Shown in pieces: positions 35,405 to 47,117 of a stretch of DNA of 64,000 bases (within the stretch, counting starts at the first letter, position 1; the number at the start of each line of letters is the position of its first letter). The DNA lies in assembly GCF_029873635.1 (NCBI RefSeq), contig NC_080426.1:52342093-52406092 (forward strand). Direction: 5' to 3'. The notes under the pieces were generated by a model, which was not told where the DNA came from, did not search any database, and worked only from the letters and a program-made list of their open reading frames with translations. Made by a program: the position numbers and the translations under genes. This DNA comes from Malania oleifera (lineage: Eukaryota > Streptophyta > Magnoliopsida > Santalales > Ximeniaceae).

Positions 35405-37213
35405 TGACTCACTCGAAAAATGAGCAGCTCGAAAGCTATCATAAGTATAGGAGTTACGTCGTGTAATATTAAGCCCAAGGGCTAGATTGTCTCCTCAGGG
35501 AATGCGTTTAATCTCAGATTTTACGTTCTTCCAATCGAAATTAAAAAGGTACTGAACTCAGTTCAGATTCGGGTTTTTCAAGAGTTGTTCAATTTTACTT
35601 TTGCCGAATTAGACGACACGTAATTTAAAACCCTAAAACTAACATGTACTAAATAAAAGAAACAAGAATAGAAATCCTAGTTTACTTAAAGAAACATTGG
35701 GACACGCACTAATTAAAAATGGAAACTACAAATAAGGAATTAAAACACGCTAGAATAGAAACTCCAATCTACCTAAGGAAACATCGACACATGCACTAAT
35801 TAAAAATGGAAATTACAAATAAGGAATTACACACGCAATAGAGATGCAATCAAAATAAAACACACTCACAAACAGTAAAAATCAAACCTTTAACAAAATT
35901 AAGAAATTGAATCAAAACCAAACTTCAAGGGAAACCAAGAACTTAGACAGAAATTATCCCTAACAACCTAAACTAGACTGAACACAATAAAAATGAAAGC
36001 TTTAATATGACTTGACCCTAAACTAAAACAAGTTTCGACAAAAAAATTTAAATTTGAAAAGATCAACTAAATTAAAACGGTATTTAAATTAAACAAATGA
36101 TAAATAAAACTACTAAATTAAATCTAATAACAACTTGAATTAAATACAAGATAAGTAAATAGAAGAAATTAAAATTACTTAGCAAGTATCCAAACTCTAA
36201 CTTTTCAATAATCTGTAATAAATAAATAAAAGCAAACATTATTCAACTACAATAAAAGGAGAGAAAGAGAGAGAGAGTAGGGGCCTGTGTGGATGGTGCC
36301 CGAGTGTTTGCTGTGTGTTCTTCTGCGGGTTGCTGTAGAGGGGAAGGAGCTTTGCTCTTATGTTCTTCTGCGGGTTGCAGCAGAGGGGAAGGAGCTCTGC
36401 TGTGCTGTAATAGGGGGCTGTGTTGCTGGCCGTGTGTAGCAGGCTGCTGCAAGAGTTGCTGCAAGTTGCGGTTGTCCTGTTGTGGTGGCTACTGTGCAAA
36501 GGGCTGAGGAGGAGAGGCTGGTACAGAGGAGCTGGGATAAGAACCAGAGGGAGAGGAAGAGCAGGGGAAGAGAGGAGAGTTTGAGGGAGAGAAAGTAAAG
36601 GGAAGAGAAGAGAGCAAGATAAAAAAAACAAAGCAAACTAAAGAAGAAGAAGAAGAAGAAGAAGAAGAAGAATAAGAAGAAGAAGAAGAAGAGGAGAGGA
36701 GAGGAGAGGAGAGGAGAGGAGAGGAGAGCCCTCACGGGCTGCCTACCGAACAGGGGAGAAGAGAAGGGAATTTATGGGGGGAAAGCCCTAGACCCGGATC
36801 CGTGAAGCCATGACCCGACCCGTTTGCAAAGGGTTGACCCGGCAACTTGATTTTTTTCATTTTTTTAATTCTCTGTTCGTTGCAAATTCTGCTCTTCTGG
36901 AGCCCGTATCTCATAAAACTCAAAACATGAAAGTTGTAGATGATCATTTTCTATTTCTTCAAAAATTTGAATCATCTCAATCGGAGCTCAGACAGAAAAG
37001 TTATACATGAAATACGAACAGGTATTGGTTTTGGTTCCCGGGAATTTTCCTGCGACAAAAAATTACCAAATTCTCATAAATAGTGCAATAAAGTTCAAGA
37101 ATGATGATTTTGGAATTTTATTAAAATATTGAACAAATTTAGTCATTTAATTAAAAATATAAACGGTAAAGCCCGGGTTAAACGTCCAATTACGCAGTTT
37201 CAGCGCGTAATCA
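35405..37213 (-). mobile_element. Athila-like solo LTR nested in the Tekay-like solo LTR
   Basis: It runs from TGACTCACTCGAAAAATGAG to TTTCAGCGCGTAATCA, 1809 bp. It is the reverse complement of the LTR family at 53299-55167; the terminal ~150 bp at each end align well. Flanks are CACAT and CATAT, a 5-bp duplication with one mismatch. No internal sequence is present. The GA-rich stretch 36255-36730 corresponds to the CT-rich leader of the complete element. Confidence 0.88.
36540..36730 (+). repeat. Long purine-rich tract with GAA and GGAGA repeats
   Basis: Nearly 190 bases of purines with few interruptions, including a GAA run near 36640-36690 and a pentamer GGAGA run near 36690-36728. In LTR sense this is a CU-rich leader. 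Confidence 0.9.
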
Positions 37214-37330
37214 CATATGCATTCACAATATGTTATACCATTATTTTTATGCTATAATTAAATTCACATGTGCACAACACATCCACATAGGAATCATGCA
37301 TCTCATACTTCATCTTTCAAAGTCCTCAGT

Positions 37331-37625
37331 ACGTGGCCCACACAGAGTAACTGCTTACATGTCAATACGTGGCCCACACAGGCACCTACGTACTTCTTAT
37401 CTACATGTGGCCGACACAGGCACCACTACCCACACAGGGTACATAACATGGCCCACACAGGCGCCATTATCTATACAGGATATAATGTGGCCCGCACAGG
37501 CACCACTACCCACACTGGGTACATAACATGGCCCACATAGGCGCAATTATCCACACAGAATATAACGTGGCCCACACAGGCACCATTTCAGCTTCCGCAA
37601 CACGTGGCCCACACAAGCACCACTA
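37331..37625. repeat. Minisatellite built on TGGCCCACACAGGC
   Basis: The core TGGCCCACACAGGC or a close variant recurs at least eight times. In the middle, two ~40-bp forms alternate, one continuing ACCACTACCCACAC and the other GCCATTATCTATAC, giving an ~80-bp higher-order unit. It lies in the Tekay-like solo LTR beside the nested Athila-like LTR. Confidence 0.88.
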
Positions 37626-39075
37626 TTCACTAATATCCAATCCCCATGACCTACCCGTCGTACATCAGTAGAACAAGCTCCTCAACCTGCCAATGTCCTA
37701 CCCCATATAAATGACAATATGATAAGCTCCTCGACCTGCCAACGTCATATCATGATTTACATCTAGGCAATATAACAACCTCCTCATGCCAACGTTATAT
37801 TGAGATGCATACGAATAACCAAACCAATTAGTTCACACAGACGCATCAATGCATTACCACACAAGTATCCAACATATCCATATTCCCACACAGTAATCCA
37901 ACAAATCAATACATTTCCACACATGAGTCAAACATAGCAATTCATTCATCATGTCATAATCATTCCAAACAACCTCATATGCAAACCCAAATACCACAGT
38001 AATTCATATTCAATTTATTAGGAAAAATTGTTCTTATCTCACACGAATTTAATATCATATGCAATTATCCCAAATATAACCTTAAACAAAATCATCGTTT
38101 TTCTAGTAATCAGGCTATTCTGAAAATCATATAGATAAATAATAAATTTCATATGCTCGTAAATAACTGGTTCGCCTTAATAAAATACTGATAATTTTAT
38201 TCCCCCTTACCTGATTCCCTGAATCACGCCTGCAGGGCTCCCAAAATTATAATTGCAGCGCTCACCCGAACCTTGATTCAATCAAATCAACTCCAATAAA
38301 ATATTATTTTAACCTTTCCTAATTTACAATAATTAAATAACAATTAATTTCTAAATAATCCATTTATCCTAGTTTTGAGGCTATTCCTACAACGACCTCA
38401 CGAGAAATCCACTCTGCTAGATTTGTAGAGAATCATCCCTAGATTTTCGTGGTGGCGTCCGATCATCAATTTGGCTTAAAATTTAGGAAAAATTGAGACA
38501 AGAATGAGAATTTGGCTTACCCCAGGAGATATGCCCATGTTACTCTTACGACAAATCCACTTCGGTAGATATATCAGTGGCGGAGAATGGAGTTCGATGG
38601 TATTTTCGGATTTTCAATTGGGCGAGAATCTGCCGTGAAATCATAGAAAGAAGAGGAGTGGAGAACATGAGCTGAGAAAATTTTTTCTTTCTTTCTGTTT
38701 TTCTCTCTATTTGCACGTGAGGCTCTCCCCCTCCCTTTTTTTTTTTCTTTCTTTCCTTCTCTGTTTGCTCAGAAGACTTAGCCACCAAGTTTTCTTTCTT
38801 CCTTTTTTTTTTTTTTTTTTCTTTCCTTTATCCTTTACTTTAAACTTTATTATATACTTATATATACTTATATATATTACTTACACATATACTTATATAT
38901 ATATATATATATATAATTAAATATACATATATATATAATTAAATATACATATATATATATATATATATATCCACAATCCTCAAATTTCTTAATTTAATAA
39001 TTTTCTTAATAATAATTAATAAAATAATAATACTAATTTTTTTAATTAATTATTATTATTTTTTGGGTCGTTACA

Positions 39076-39153
39076 TCACACATCTGTGACGTTGAACATG
39101 AGGAGCTAACGGTACCCAAAAAGTCCACCTTGAATGAAAATGCACTTAGAAGC
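39076..39153. repeat. ~180-bp tandem repeat, block right of the solo LTR
   Basis: ACATCTGTGACGTTGAAC, then GGAGCTAACGGTACCCAAAA and GAATGAAAATGCACTTAGAAG, continue the monomer interrupted at 34580 and are of variant B. The block is ended at 39154 by a Copia LTR. Confidence 0.88.
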
Positions 39154-41178
39154 TGTTAGCTTTGGTGTAATCCTAAGAGGGGGCTGAATTGAGTATTTAA
39201 AAATTCTTCCTAGGTTTAACTTAATCCAACAATCAGTATTACACAAACTTAGGGTCTTTCTATGTAATGCAAACCCAATCAAGTACTCAAACAATAAACA
39301 TAAACATACAGGTGCAGAAAGTAAATTACGGAAAATAAACTGACACCAGATATGTTATTCGGGTTCGGCCAATACTGCCTACGTCCTCGCCTCTAGCTCG
39401 CAAGCCCGAGGATTCCACTAATGCTCACTTAACGAGTTGAGCGGCACCGGTTACAATTAGGTCAATTAGCGGGGCTGACCTCGGCCTACACCTTACCAAG
39501 ATGGTGCACCTGACTTTCCTAATTGGATCTAAGCTAATCCGGGACTATTCCACAAGGTTAGTCTCCCTCTTCAGACCCACTCCTGAAATACAACGAATGT
39601 ACATAAAATTTGCGTACAAATGAATGCTTCTTAACTAAGCAGACAATGTACCGTTAAGCACAATATAATCAATGCACCTGAAGAATGTATGAACTATAAG
39701 GTCGGTGCTCTACGTGTGGAATCAACACTCAAGGTTATGTCTATAGTCTATCAAGCACAAAAGTGTTTTACAAGCTAATCTTTGAAAGCAAAGTATATCA
39801 AATCTCAATATCTGATTAGTGTTTCAAAGATGCTAGCAACAATGTTCAAATCAACTCAAAAAATATTTTCCTCAATGAAATATGGCACAAGAATTGTTTG
39901 AAAAATATTATAACTTGTGAAAATAGCTGCACAACAAAAATATAGCTATAGGAATCTTGCAATGACAATGCAAATATCCTCAAACTACTTAGTTTATCCC
40001 AACAAAAGATTTATTAAATTTAAATCTGTGGGTTAAACTTAGCTTAACTACCCCAAATAAATATCAACCAATCAAGTAAACAATGGGAATATTAGCCAAT
40101 TAATAATATAGCAATAGCATTCTAGATACTCTCACAATACTAGGATTTATCAAAGGAATGAAGGTATGAAAGTATTTTGAAGTAGAATGGGCAAAATAAG
40201 GTTATGGATTTTCAGAGAATTTTTGCCCTAATCTTTTTGCTAATCCCCACTAATCTAAGAAAATGAGCCCTTATATATAGAGAGAGGCCAAATTATGACC
40301 ATTGGGGACTTTATGGGTATTATTAAAAAAGATTAAAAACCAATTTAAAGTTTTAACTCTGTTTAAGTATTTTGACCACGGTAAAATATTAAACAACCCG
40401 AGAGGTTTCGGGTGACTGAACTTTAGTTTGGTCGCCTGAAGAGACACAACTCTAAAAGGTATTTAAAAAATTTTCGTCACCTGAGTCTAGGTTCGGTTGG
40501 CTGAACAAAATTCAGAAAGATTTAGATGCTCGAAGCTAAGTTTGGTTAACCGAACTCAAGTGTTTGGTCACCCGGGATCTATTTTGAAATAAAATCTTCG
40601 GTGGCCTAAGTTGGTGAAAAGTGTCCTTTTAAGGGTTCGGGCGCCCGGAGACGAGACGCTCATTTCTGGTTCTATTGCCTGAAACCAGGTCAACTCCCTG
40701 ACTTCCCAGCGGTTTGGGCGCACGAGGTGTTTTGAACACCTAGGGTTCGATCACCCGACCTCTCACATGTTTTGCTCCTTTAAGTGCAATTTTAAACCAA
40801 TTGATTCCCTTGATTATGTAAGTGATATGGGGACTGTTTGTGCATTTGTTTAGGCACCTAAGGTCTTTTCTAAGGCCTTTTTAAGTACGCCAAAAAACCT
40901 GGTGTAGGTCGACCGAATCCCTAAGGTCTCGTTAAGGTCTTGAGCTTATAGATCCTACATGCATGATATGCAGATTATTACAGACCTTTTCTTAATTAAA
41001 ATTACACACCCAAATAGAAAATACAATGAATAAATATGTCGGGTCTTTTCTTCTCTTCAAGCCGCCACATGCCGTCAATATGATCCAGTTAGTATGATCC
41101 TGCACACAAACTTGAAAGCCATCAAATACAAAGAGTATTTGTCATTATCAATACTGGGAATGACCTATAAGGTCAATA
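39154..41178 (-). repeat. 3' LTR of a SIRE-like Copia element, minus strand
   Basis: In sense (right to left) it begins TATTGACCTTATAGG, homologous to the TGTTGACCTTATTGG start at 25638 but with TG changed to TA. It ends CCAAAGCTAACA at 39154. It contains GGACGTAGG and CGAACCCGAATA in sense near 39360-39390 and the shared phrase CAATTCAGCCCCCTC near the end. The region 40400-40930 has many GGTCGCCCGAA/GGTTCGGTCACC motifs, the counterpart of the GGTCGACC motifs of the LTR at 25638. 2025 bp. Confidence 0.87.
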
Positions 41179-41193
41179 ATCTCCCCCTTTTTG
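41179..41193 (-). other. Polypurine tract of the SIRE-like element
   Basis: The minus strand reads CAAAAAGGGGGAGAT immediately before the 3' LTR. This is the usual form in SIRE/Maximus-type elements and shows that internal sequence continues to the right, so the LTR is not solo. Confidence 0.85.
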
Positions 41194-41308
41194 ATGATGA
41201 CAAATACCTGCCTACTTCTACCCGTTTTGGAAACAGCAGAAAGGGCCTAGATAAGTCATTTAAGTATACAGGCAAATAAAAGATAATTATCATTCAAATA
41301 CAAGATAT

Positions 41309-41405
41309 GGTTTGGGAAAATTTTAAGAAAATTCGGCAGCATGCCGTTTGAAAATAGAGCATTTCCCAAAAACACATGTATAGGAATGACCTGATTGAGT
41401 TTAAA
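41309..41405. repeat. Dyad repeat, copy 1
   Basis: TTTGGGAAAAT pairs with ATTTCCCAAA about 40 nt later. Between them is AAAATTCGGCAGCATGCCG, and after them ACCTGATTGAG. The same layout recurs at 42790. It could form a hairpin in either strand's RNA. Confidence 0.75.
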
Positions 41406-41917
41406 TAATAAAAATTTATCCACAACTACTTAACTCAAACAGTTTAGTATGATCAAGAATTATTACTTTCAGCATCCAAAAAGATAATATAATCATACAA
41501 TGCGCAATGAATGACAAAGTATGAAATATAGCAATTAAGCACACAAAAAATAAAACTGATCATGTAAAGATTTAAATGACATGAAAACTAAATTAAACCA
41601 TAAATATGCACAAACCATTACAATTAAAACATATCATAAGACCCATGAAAGATTTGAGTTTAAAACACACGACATATGATACAAAATAGAAACTTTGAGC
41701 ATAAAAATGATCTAATTAGTCCACATGCATTTCATGTATTATCAATGAACCATTTATGCAATGCAATACCCTTAGTAAATTTTTTAAACAAACAAAAAGA
41801 AATATAGCTTCATGCCTTAAAATTTTAATATAGAGAAAGCACAAGTTATAAAGGCATTTAAGCACACAAGTAAGACACAAAATATATTCTATATAAGTTC
41901 AATTCTTGCTTTCATAA

Positions 41918-41967
<50 letters not shown>

Positions 41968-42789
41968 GTATAAAAATATATCCCCTTAAAATTTTCAATA
42001 AATACTGGGGGCATATGCTTGCTGAAAAAGAAACTTTAATTCAAAACAAGCAAACATAAATTTTATGGTTTGTCCATGAATCACATACTACAATATAACC
42101 AGAAAATCACAACCATAATGATCCTAAAAAAATTAACAATCACATAAAAGATCATATGACAAATCAAATGACTTTGGCAAATCAACATGTTTTAGATAAT
42201 GATTTTCAATAAATCATTTCATTCAAGCACATGCCACACTTGATACAACAACCGATCTAAGCTAAACATATTGAGGACCATAACAGAAAAGGATTTAATT
42301 TTGGATGCTCTCCCTATCGATTAGAAACATAGCTTAGATGAATGGACTGCTTATACTACTCAGAGATTTATTTGATTATGCCTAGTAGTATAAGGAATCA
42401 TTTTGAAACTCCTAAACCAACCATGCTGATTATTAATCAACTATATTTATCACTATCAGTATAGTTGTACCTATAGACCATAGATGCATCAAAGAATATA
42501 TGTTAAGGCATGCTATGTAGTTCATGACACAAGAACATTCCATATCAAATCATAGAACTTTAAGTGTAGGACATAATGTTTAGGGATTTTCAGAAGAACC
42601 TCAATATTTCAAAAAGTGAAGTGATGCATATTAGTCATTTATGCGCTTTCTATAGGGATAGAGCTGAGCTCCCTTAATCATTGGATGATTATGTGAGGAT
42701 GAAGTTTAATATTCAATTAGTTTTCACTCATCCTTTCAAAAAATATTCTAATGTTAATTTTATCATAATCATCTTTAGCACAAGGTTTT

Positions 42790-42885
42790 GGTTTGGGAAA
42801 ATTTCTATCAAAATTTCGGTTGCATGCCGTCTGTAAATCGGACATTTCCCAAATTTTCATGCACCAAAACCTGATAGATTCAAGC
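42790..42885. repeat. Dyad repeat, copy 2
   Basis: TTTGGGAAAATTTC, AAAATTTCGGTTGCATGCCG, CATTTCCCAAAT and ACCTGATAGATT match copy 1 in order. Differences outside the arms leave the arms pairing. Both copies are in the same orientation, ~1.48 kb apart. Confidence 0.75.
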
Positions 42886-44540
42886 AATCAATTCAAAATA
42901 ATTCAGTTTGAGCATGCGAGAACCTATATCCACTACCAGCATGCAATACACATCCACTGCATCTGCCATGTAGGAGGCATTCAATATAAGCATGCAATCC
43001 AGTAGTATGATCAACTCAAGATATTCAATATAGCTCAATAGTAGTTTGTGCTAGGAAAATACATAAACTATCCATTAAAGAAATTTTAACCATTTATTGG
43101 ATCATGGATAGTGCTACAATGCTATATACATATAGGCATAAAGGCATAAACAATATAAGGATATAAGAGCATTTTAATTTATATAACCATGAAGAATAAA
43201 AGCTCCCCCTGAGTTATGCACTCAACCATTTAATGCCTTTTTCATTTTCTAATTTCTTTAGCCAAGAGTTATAAGATTTTCAATGGTTTAATCTTGGTGT
43301 GAATGCTTTAGGCTTATTGGACCAAAAAGTCACAATGAATATACATTAAGATGATAAGCCTCCGTCTGCCTCTTTTCTTATGAATCTAATACATGTGAGA
43401 GGCACAACTTTGAATGGTTTCCAATTTAAAAATGCATATGCATAGGTCTACTTGAACTTTATATATTCATCTAGATTAAGACCTAGTGCAATCAACTCAG
43501 TCATTCAATTTGATCAAATGAGATGAAGTTCTAAATAATTTTATGTTAACATTTGAGAGCTTATGAAGCTAGCAGGGATAAATAATCTTAAAGATTAAAT
43601 TATTAATATGTTCAGAAAAGTATTTTGAAGAAGCAGGTCATAAATTAAAAATGTTTTTGTGCTAGTAAATATGTCCAACTCATTTTGCCAAAGAGCATTT
43701 AGGAGTATACGAATTTCATGAACAATGCCCTTTGAACGATGGAAAGTATCCTTTAGACATGATTATAATTGTGAGCAAGGATACAAACCAAGGGATAGGA
43801 AGAGTCTTTGCCGAATATGGTCGTGAAAGGGCAATGAATTCCTATGAAGGAGAAAGCTTCTATATAAATCAAAATTAGAGAAGTTTTACATTTAAAGCTC
43901 AAAAGGATTTTATTATTATAATTTGATGAACAGTTTGAATCCCTCCTAGGCTGCCTCTAATTTGATTAAGAATGATGATTTTTAATAAGCACACTATAGA
44001 TAAGGAATTTTGATAAACAGTGCTTATACCAAGAGTTATGACTCCAACTTGTTCAAGACTTTTAAGTTCAAGGATGGGTTTAGGATTATGTGATATATAG
44101 TGTAAGATGGATTCCCTAAACCACAAGCTTTTGCAATGGACAATATATGCTTAACTTAAGAATTGTACATTCAAGTATGGATTAAGCATTTGAAATTAAT
44201 TACCTAGCAAAGATGCCATGTCCATTTGGAAGTGGATTTCATTTCAGTAAAATGCCAAAGTTTTCATATTTTCACCAATCAATATGATATATATGTATTA
44301 AGTTCAAAATGGATATATTACATGTATCTCCACACTGACGTGATTCTCTAAAGGTTCTTGGTAAAACAATATTATATAATGAATGCATATACCAAGATTT
44401 GATATTTTAAGCAAAGACCACTTCCTAGCCTTTTGGTCATCACTACCCCTAAACCTAGAACTAAGGATGGATTAAATGATTATATAATATTAATTTAGAT
44501 CCATTTTTCCAAAGGTCTTATAGGGTTTGCTTTCATGATT

Positions 44541-45262
44541 ATCCATTTCATTTCTTTTTCTAAGCCTCTGGAACTTTCGAGTAAACAGTTAAACCATACT
44601 TGCCACATAGTTTTGCAAAATAAGCAGGTATTGAATATACATAAGAGAGATTATGCTTATTTATTCTGTTTTTGCTTAATGAGACATGGCAAAAAGATTT
44701 GTAAGATAAACTCTTTTTGAAAACGTTTTTCTTTTTAACTCTTAAGGGTTTATTTGAACTATACTTCTTAGATTTGAAAATCATTTCAAAATAATTGTCA
44801 ATTTTTCTTTCTAAGCGGATGATTTTCAAGACCTTCTTAATCTTTTTCTTCTCAAGGATAGCATGATATTCCTTCAATTTTTATAATTGTTGAGCTATCC
44901 TTTCATTTTCATTTTTAAAAGATACCTTCTTCTTGTTCACCCTAACTAGAAATTTATTTATTTTCAATAAAACATTTTCTAGTTTTTCAAACGAAGGCAT
45001 GCTTTCATTTATCAATTCAGCACATGATTCATCAAAAGAATTAACACAATAATTTTCACATGAATCATTGCATGCAACAACAACAGTATTTTCACAAGGA
45101 ATACCAGATGATTCATTATACAATATATTGCAATATTTTTCACAAGAATCATCACGTGCATCAATAACAAGATTATCACAATATTCAATAGATGATTCAG
45201 CACATGTAGCAACACGACATTCAACACATGAATCCTCAAATGAGCTAGAGTGAGCATCATAT
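44541..45262 (-). pseudogene. SIRE-like Gag C-terminal remnant
   Basis: Read leftward from 45261, the frame is open to 44881, where a TAA occurs, and then continues to ~44560. It begins with a serine/acidic, cysteine-rich part containing DDSCEKYCNILYNESSG, then CNDSCENYCVNSFDESC. A Lys/Glu-rich coiled-coil-like part follows, with NKKKVSFKNENERIAQQL and KKKIKKVLKIIRLERKIDNY. It ends at LCGKYGLTVYSKVPEA, which resembles a decayed second CCHC knuckle. This arrangement is typical of SIRE-type Gag. The N-terminal part lies beyond the insertion at 45263. Confidence 0.68.
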
Positions 45263-45581
45263 TGTAGTGACCCGAAAAATAATAGTATTTTAATAATAAA
45301 AAGGAGGAAAATGGAAACAAGAATAGAAGGAGGCAGTAGGCTTCATCGACGAACGCGAAGCATTTGTCGATGACATTGTATTTTAGAGGTAATAACAATT
45401 TCAAAGAATTTCTAGGATTCGTCAACGAATACAGGGACTTGTCGATGAATGTCTTTAGGATCTCGTCGACGAGGTCCCATTTCGTCGATGAGAAAATACC
45501 AAGCGAGGATTTTGGGCTCGTCGATGAATCCCGCAGTATATATAACCCTAAACTGATTTTTAATCACAAAATTTCAGCCGA

Positions 45582-45628
<47 letters not shown>

Positions 45629-47114
45629 AATGGATCCTCCTCCTTCTTCCATCGATTTTGGCCCCGGCAGTCACCGGATCGACGATCTGAGGCCACCACG
45701 ACGTTTCTGGCGGAGTTCTCTTCAAGTCTGTCGGAACAGATCATTGGTGAAACGAAGTGGGAATTCATCCCAAATTCAGGGTAAGGCCTTTTAGCCCATT
45801 TTTGGCCTTCTGACAGTTATAGGAAATAATGTAGGTGAAAAAATATTGATATTCTGTTATGGAAAATATTGTTTTCAGGGTGTTGTGTAGGAGGCCCTGC
45901 GAGTGTTAGGCCAGTAAACCATGGGGGCTTTCCAGTAGTCAGGTAAGAGAAATATGCTATGCTAGGTAATTTTAAAATAATATATAGTTTATTAAATTAT
46001 GAATAATATGTATTAAAGTATGGTGTGGCTTGAAAATATGAATATAGTACGGAGATATTTTTACGAATTTCTAGTACCATGATTATACAAATCTCAGTAC
46101 CATGATTATACGAATTTCAGTATTATGATTATGTAGTTTCCGTGTTATGATTATACAGTTCTCAATATTATGATGTATGAATTACAGTTACAGTTTATTC
46201 AGTATCATGGTTATCACGGTTATTTCAGAATCAGGGTAAATCAGATAGTTGTATATAGAGATATATTATATAGTATCAGACCCTGTTGGACTATGCAGTT
46301 ATAGAGCACAGTACCGTTGCTACAGATATTATGTTATGTTATGAGTGGAACCACCTATTTAGATAATATATGGTAGTAGGTCGATCACCTAGGCCCTTAA
46401 TGTGGACAGGCTCCCCATCAGATATGAGTTGAGGTGGGCAGATCAGACCGATGGAGTATGGTGATTTATCCTGGTCAGCCAGCCAGTGTAGATCCCGCTT
46501 ATGGGCCGTACAATCCTGTCATTAGGGGTTAAATCATGACACACAGTTATCCATAGGGAAAGTTTTCAGTTACTATTACGTATGTATAGATTTATAGAAA
46601 CAAGGAACATACTTATGTACACTAGAAGTATTTTGAATAGTAACCTACAATACTGTTATATTAAGCAACATGGAAATGGTGGTTTATTTTATCACTTGTA
46701 CTAGTAATAACATATTTTGTCTTACTGAGCGTTGGCTCATCCCAGTGTTGAATCATTTTTCAGGTGATCCAGATAGGCGAGCAGACCAGGCTCGCAGATA
46801 GAGGGGCTTCAGTAGTGCCTTGTCAGTGAAGTGAGTATTGTGGAGGATTTCTGTAAATCCCAGAATAGTTGAGGGTATTTTAGGGAACAGATATATGTGT
46901 ATATTTTGGGAAACATGTTAGTACTCTGGTATTGTATGGTATTGTACGGTATTGTATATATATATATATATATATTTACATATGGTTATGTTTATTTGAA
47001 TTAAGCTTCTCGTTGCTTAGGTTAATGATTGGGTTTACCCCCAATAAGGTATCAAAGCATGTAGATTATCATAGTTTAAAAAAAGAAACCCAGTTTATTT
47101 AGCAGGTCGTTACA
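45263..47114 (+). repeat. Left (5') LTR of element C
   Basis: It runs from TGTAGTGACCCGAAAAA to GCAGGTCGTTACA, 1852 bp. U3 (45340-45530) has about seven CGTCGACGAA-like motifs. A TATA-like CAGTATATATAACC follows near 45533, then a (CT)n run (about 45583-45624) in the leader. A short (TA)n lies near 46955-46973. Compared with the right LTR, about 130 bp just upstream of the TATA box are absent. Confidence 0.92.
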
Positions 47115-47117
47115 GTT

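Larger units (their letters stand above)
34581..39075 (-). mobile_element. Ty3/gypsy Tekay-like solo LTR with perfect target duplication
   Basis: It runs from TGTGACGCCCCGAACC to TTTTGGGTCGTTACA. TCACA occurs on both sides (34576-34580 and 39076-39080). Without the nested LTR it is ~2.7 kb. The part near 38400-38600 (GGCGGAGAATGGAG and neighbours) resembles the LTRs of element 1, in the same orientation, so I assign it to that broad lineage on the minus strand. It carries a ~160-bp direct duplication (about 35095-35240 and 35258-35400), a minisatellite at 37331-37625 and AT-rich microsatellites near 38900-38970. Confidence 0.87.
41194..44540 (-). mobile_element. Internal region of the SIRE-like element without visible pol
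   Basis: About 3.35 kb of A/T-rich sequence lies between the gag remnant and the polypurine tract. On the minus strand I find no protease, integrase, reverse-transcriptase or RNase H motif; the longest frames (for example 43899-44126) match nothing I know. A Copia pol would need about 4 kb. It includes a (TA)n run at about 41929-41956 and two copies of a ~60-nt dyad. Other moderately repeated phrases such as AAGGATGGATT and AAGGATGGG suggest short internal duplications. It could be a non-autonomous derivative or a deleted element. Confidence 0.65.

Noticed and set aside
36239..36735. Overlapping Leu/Ser-rich and Gln-rich frames
   Set aside because: They are translations of the purine/pyrimidine tract of a solo LTR.
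34581..39075. The sequence with GATACCATAATTATC near 34645 as a primer binding site
   Set aside because: It lies inside the LTR, not next to its 3' terminus, and its resemblance to the tRNA-Met site is partial.
45012..45425. A 137-residue hydrophobic frame on the minus strand, resembling a membrane protein
   Set aside because: It crosses the boundary between the LTR of element C and the SIRE-like gag and is out of frame with the Gag motifs.
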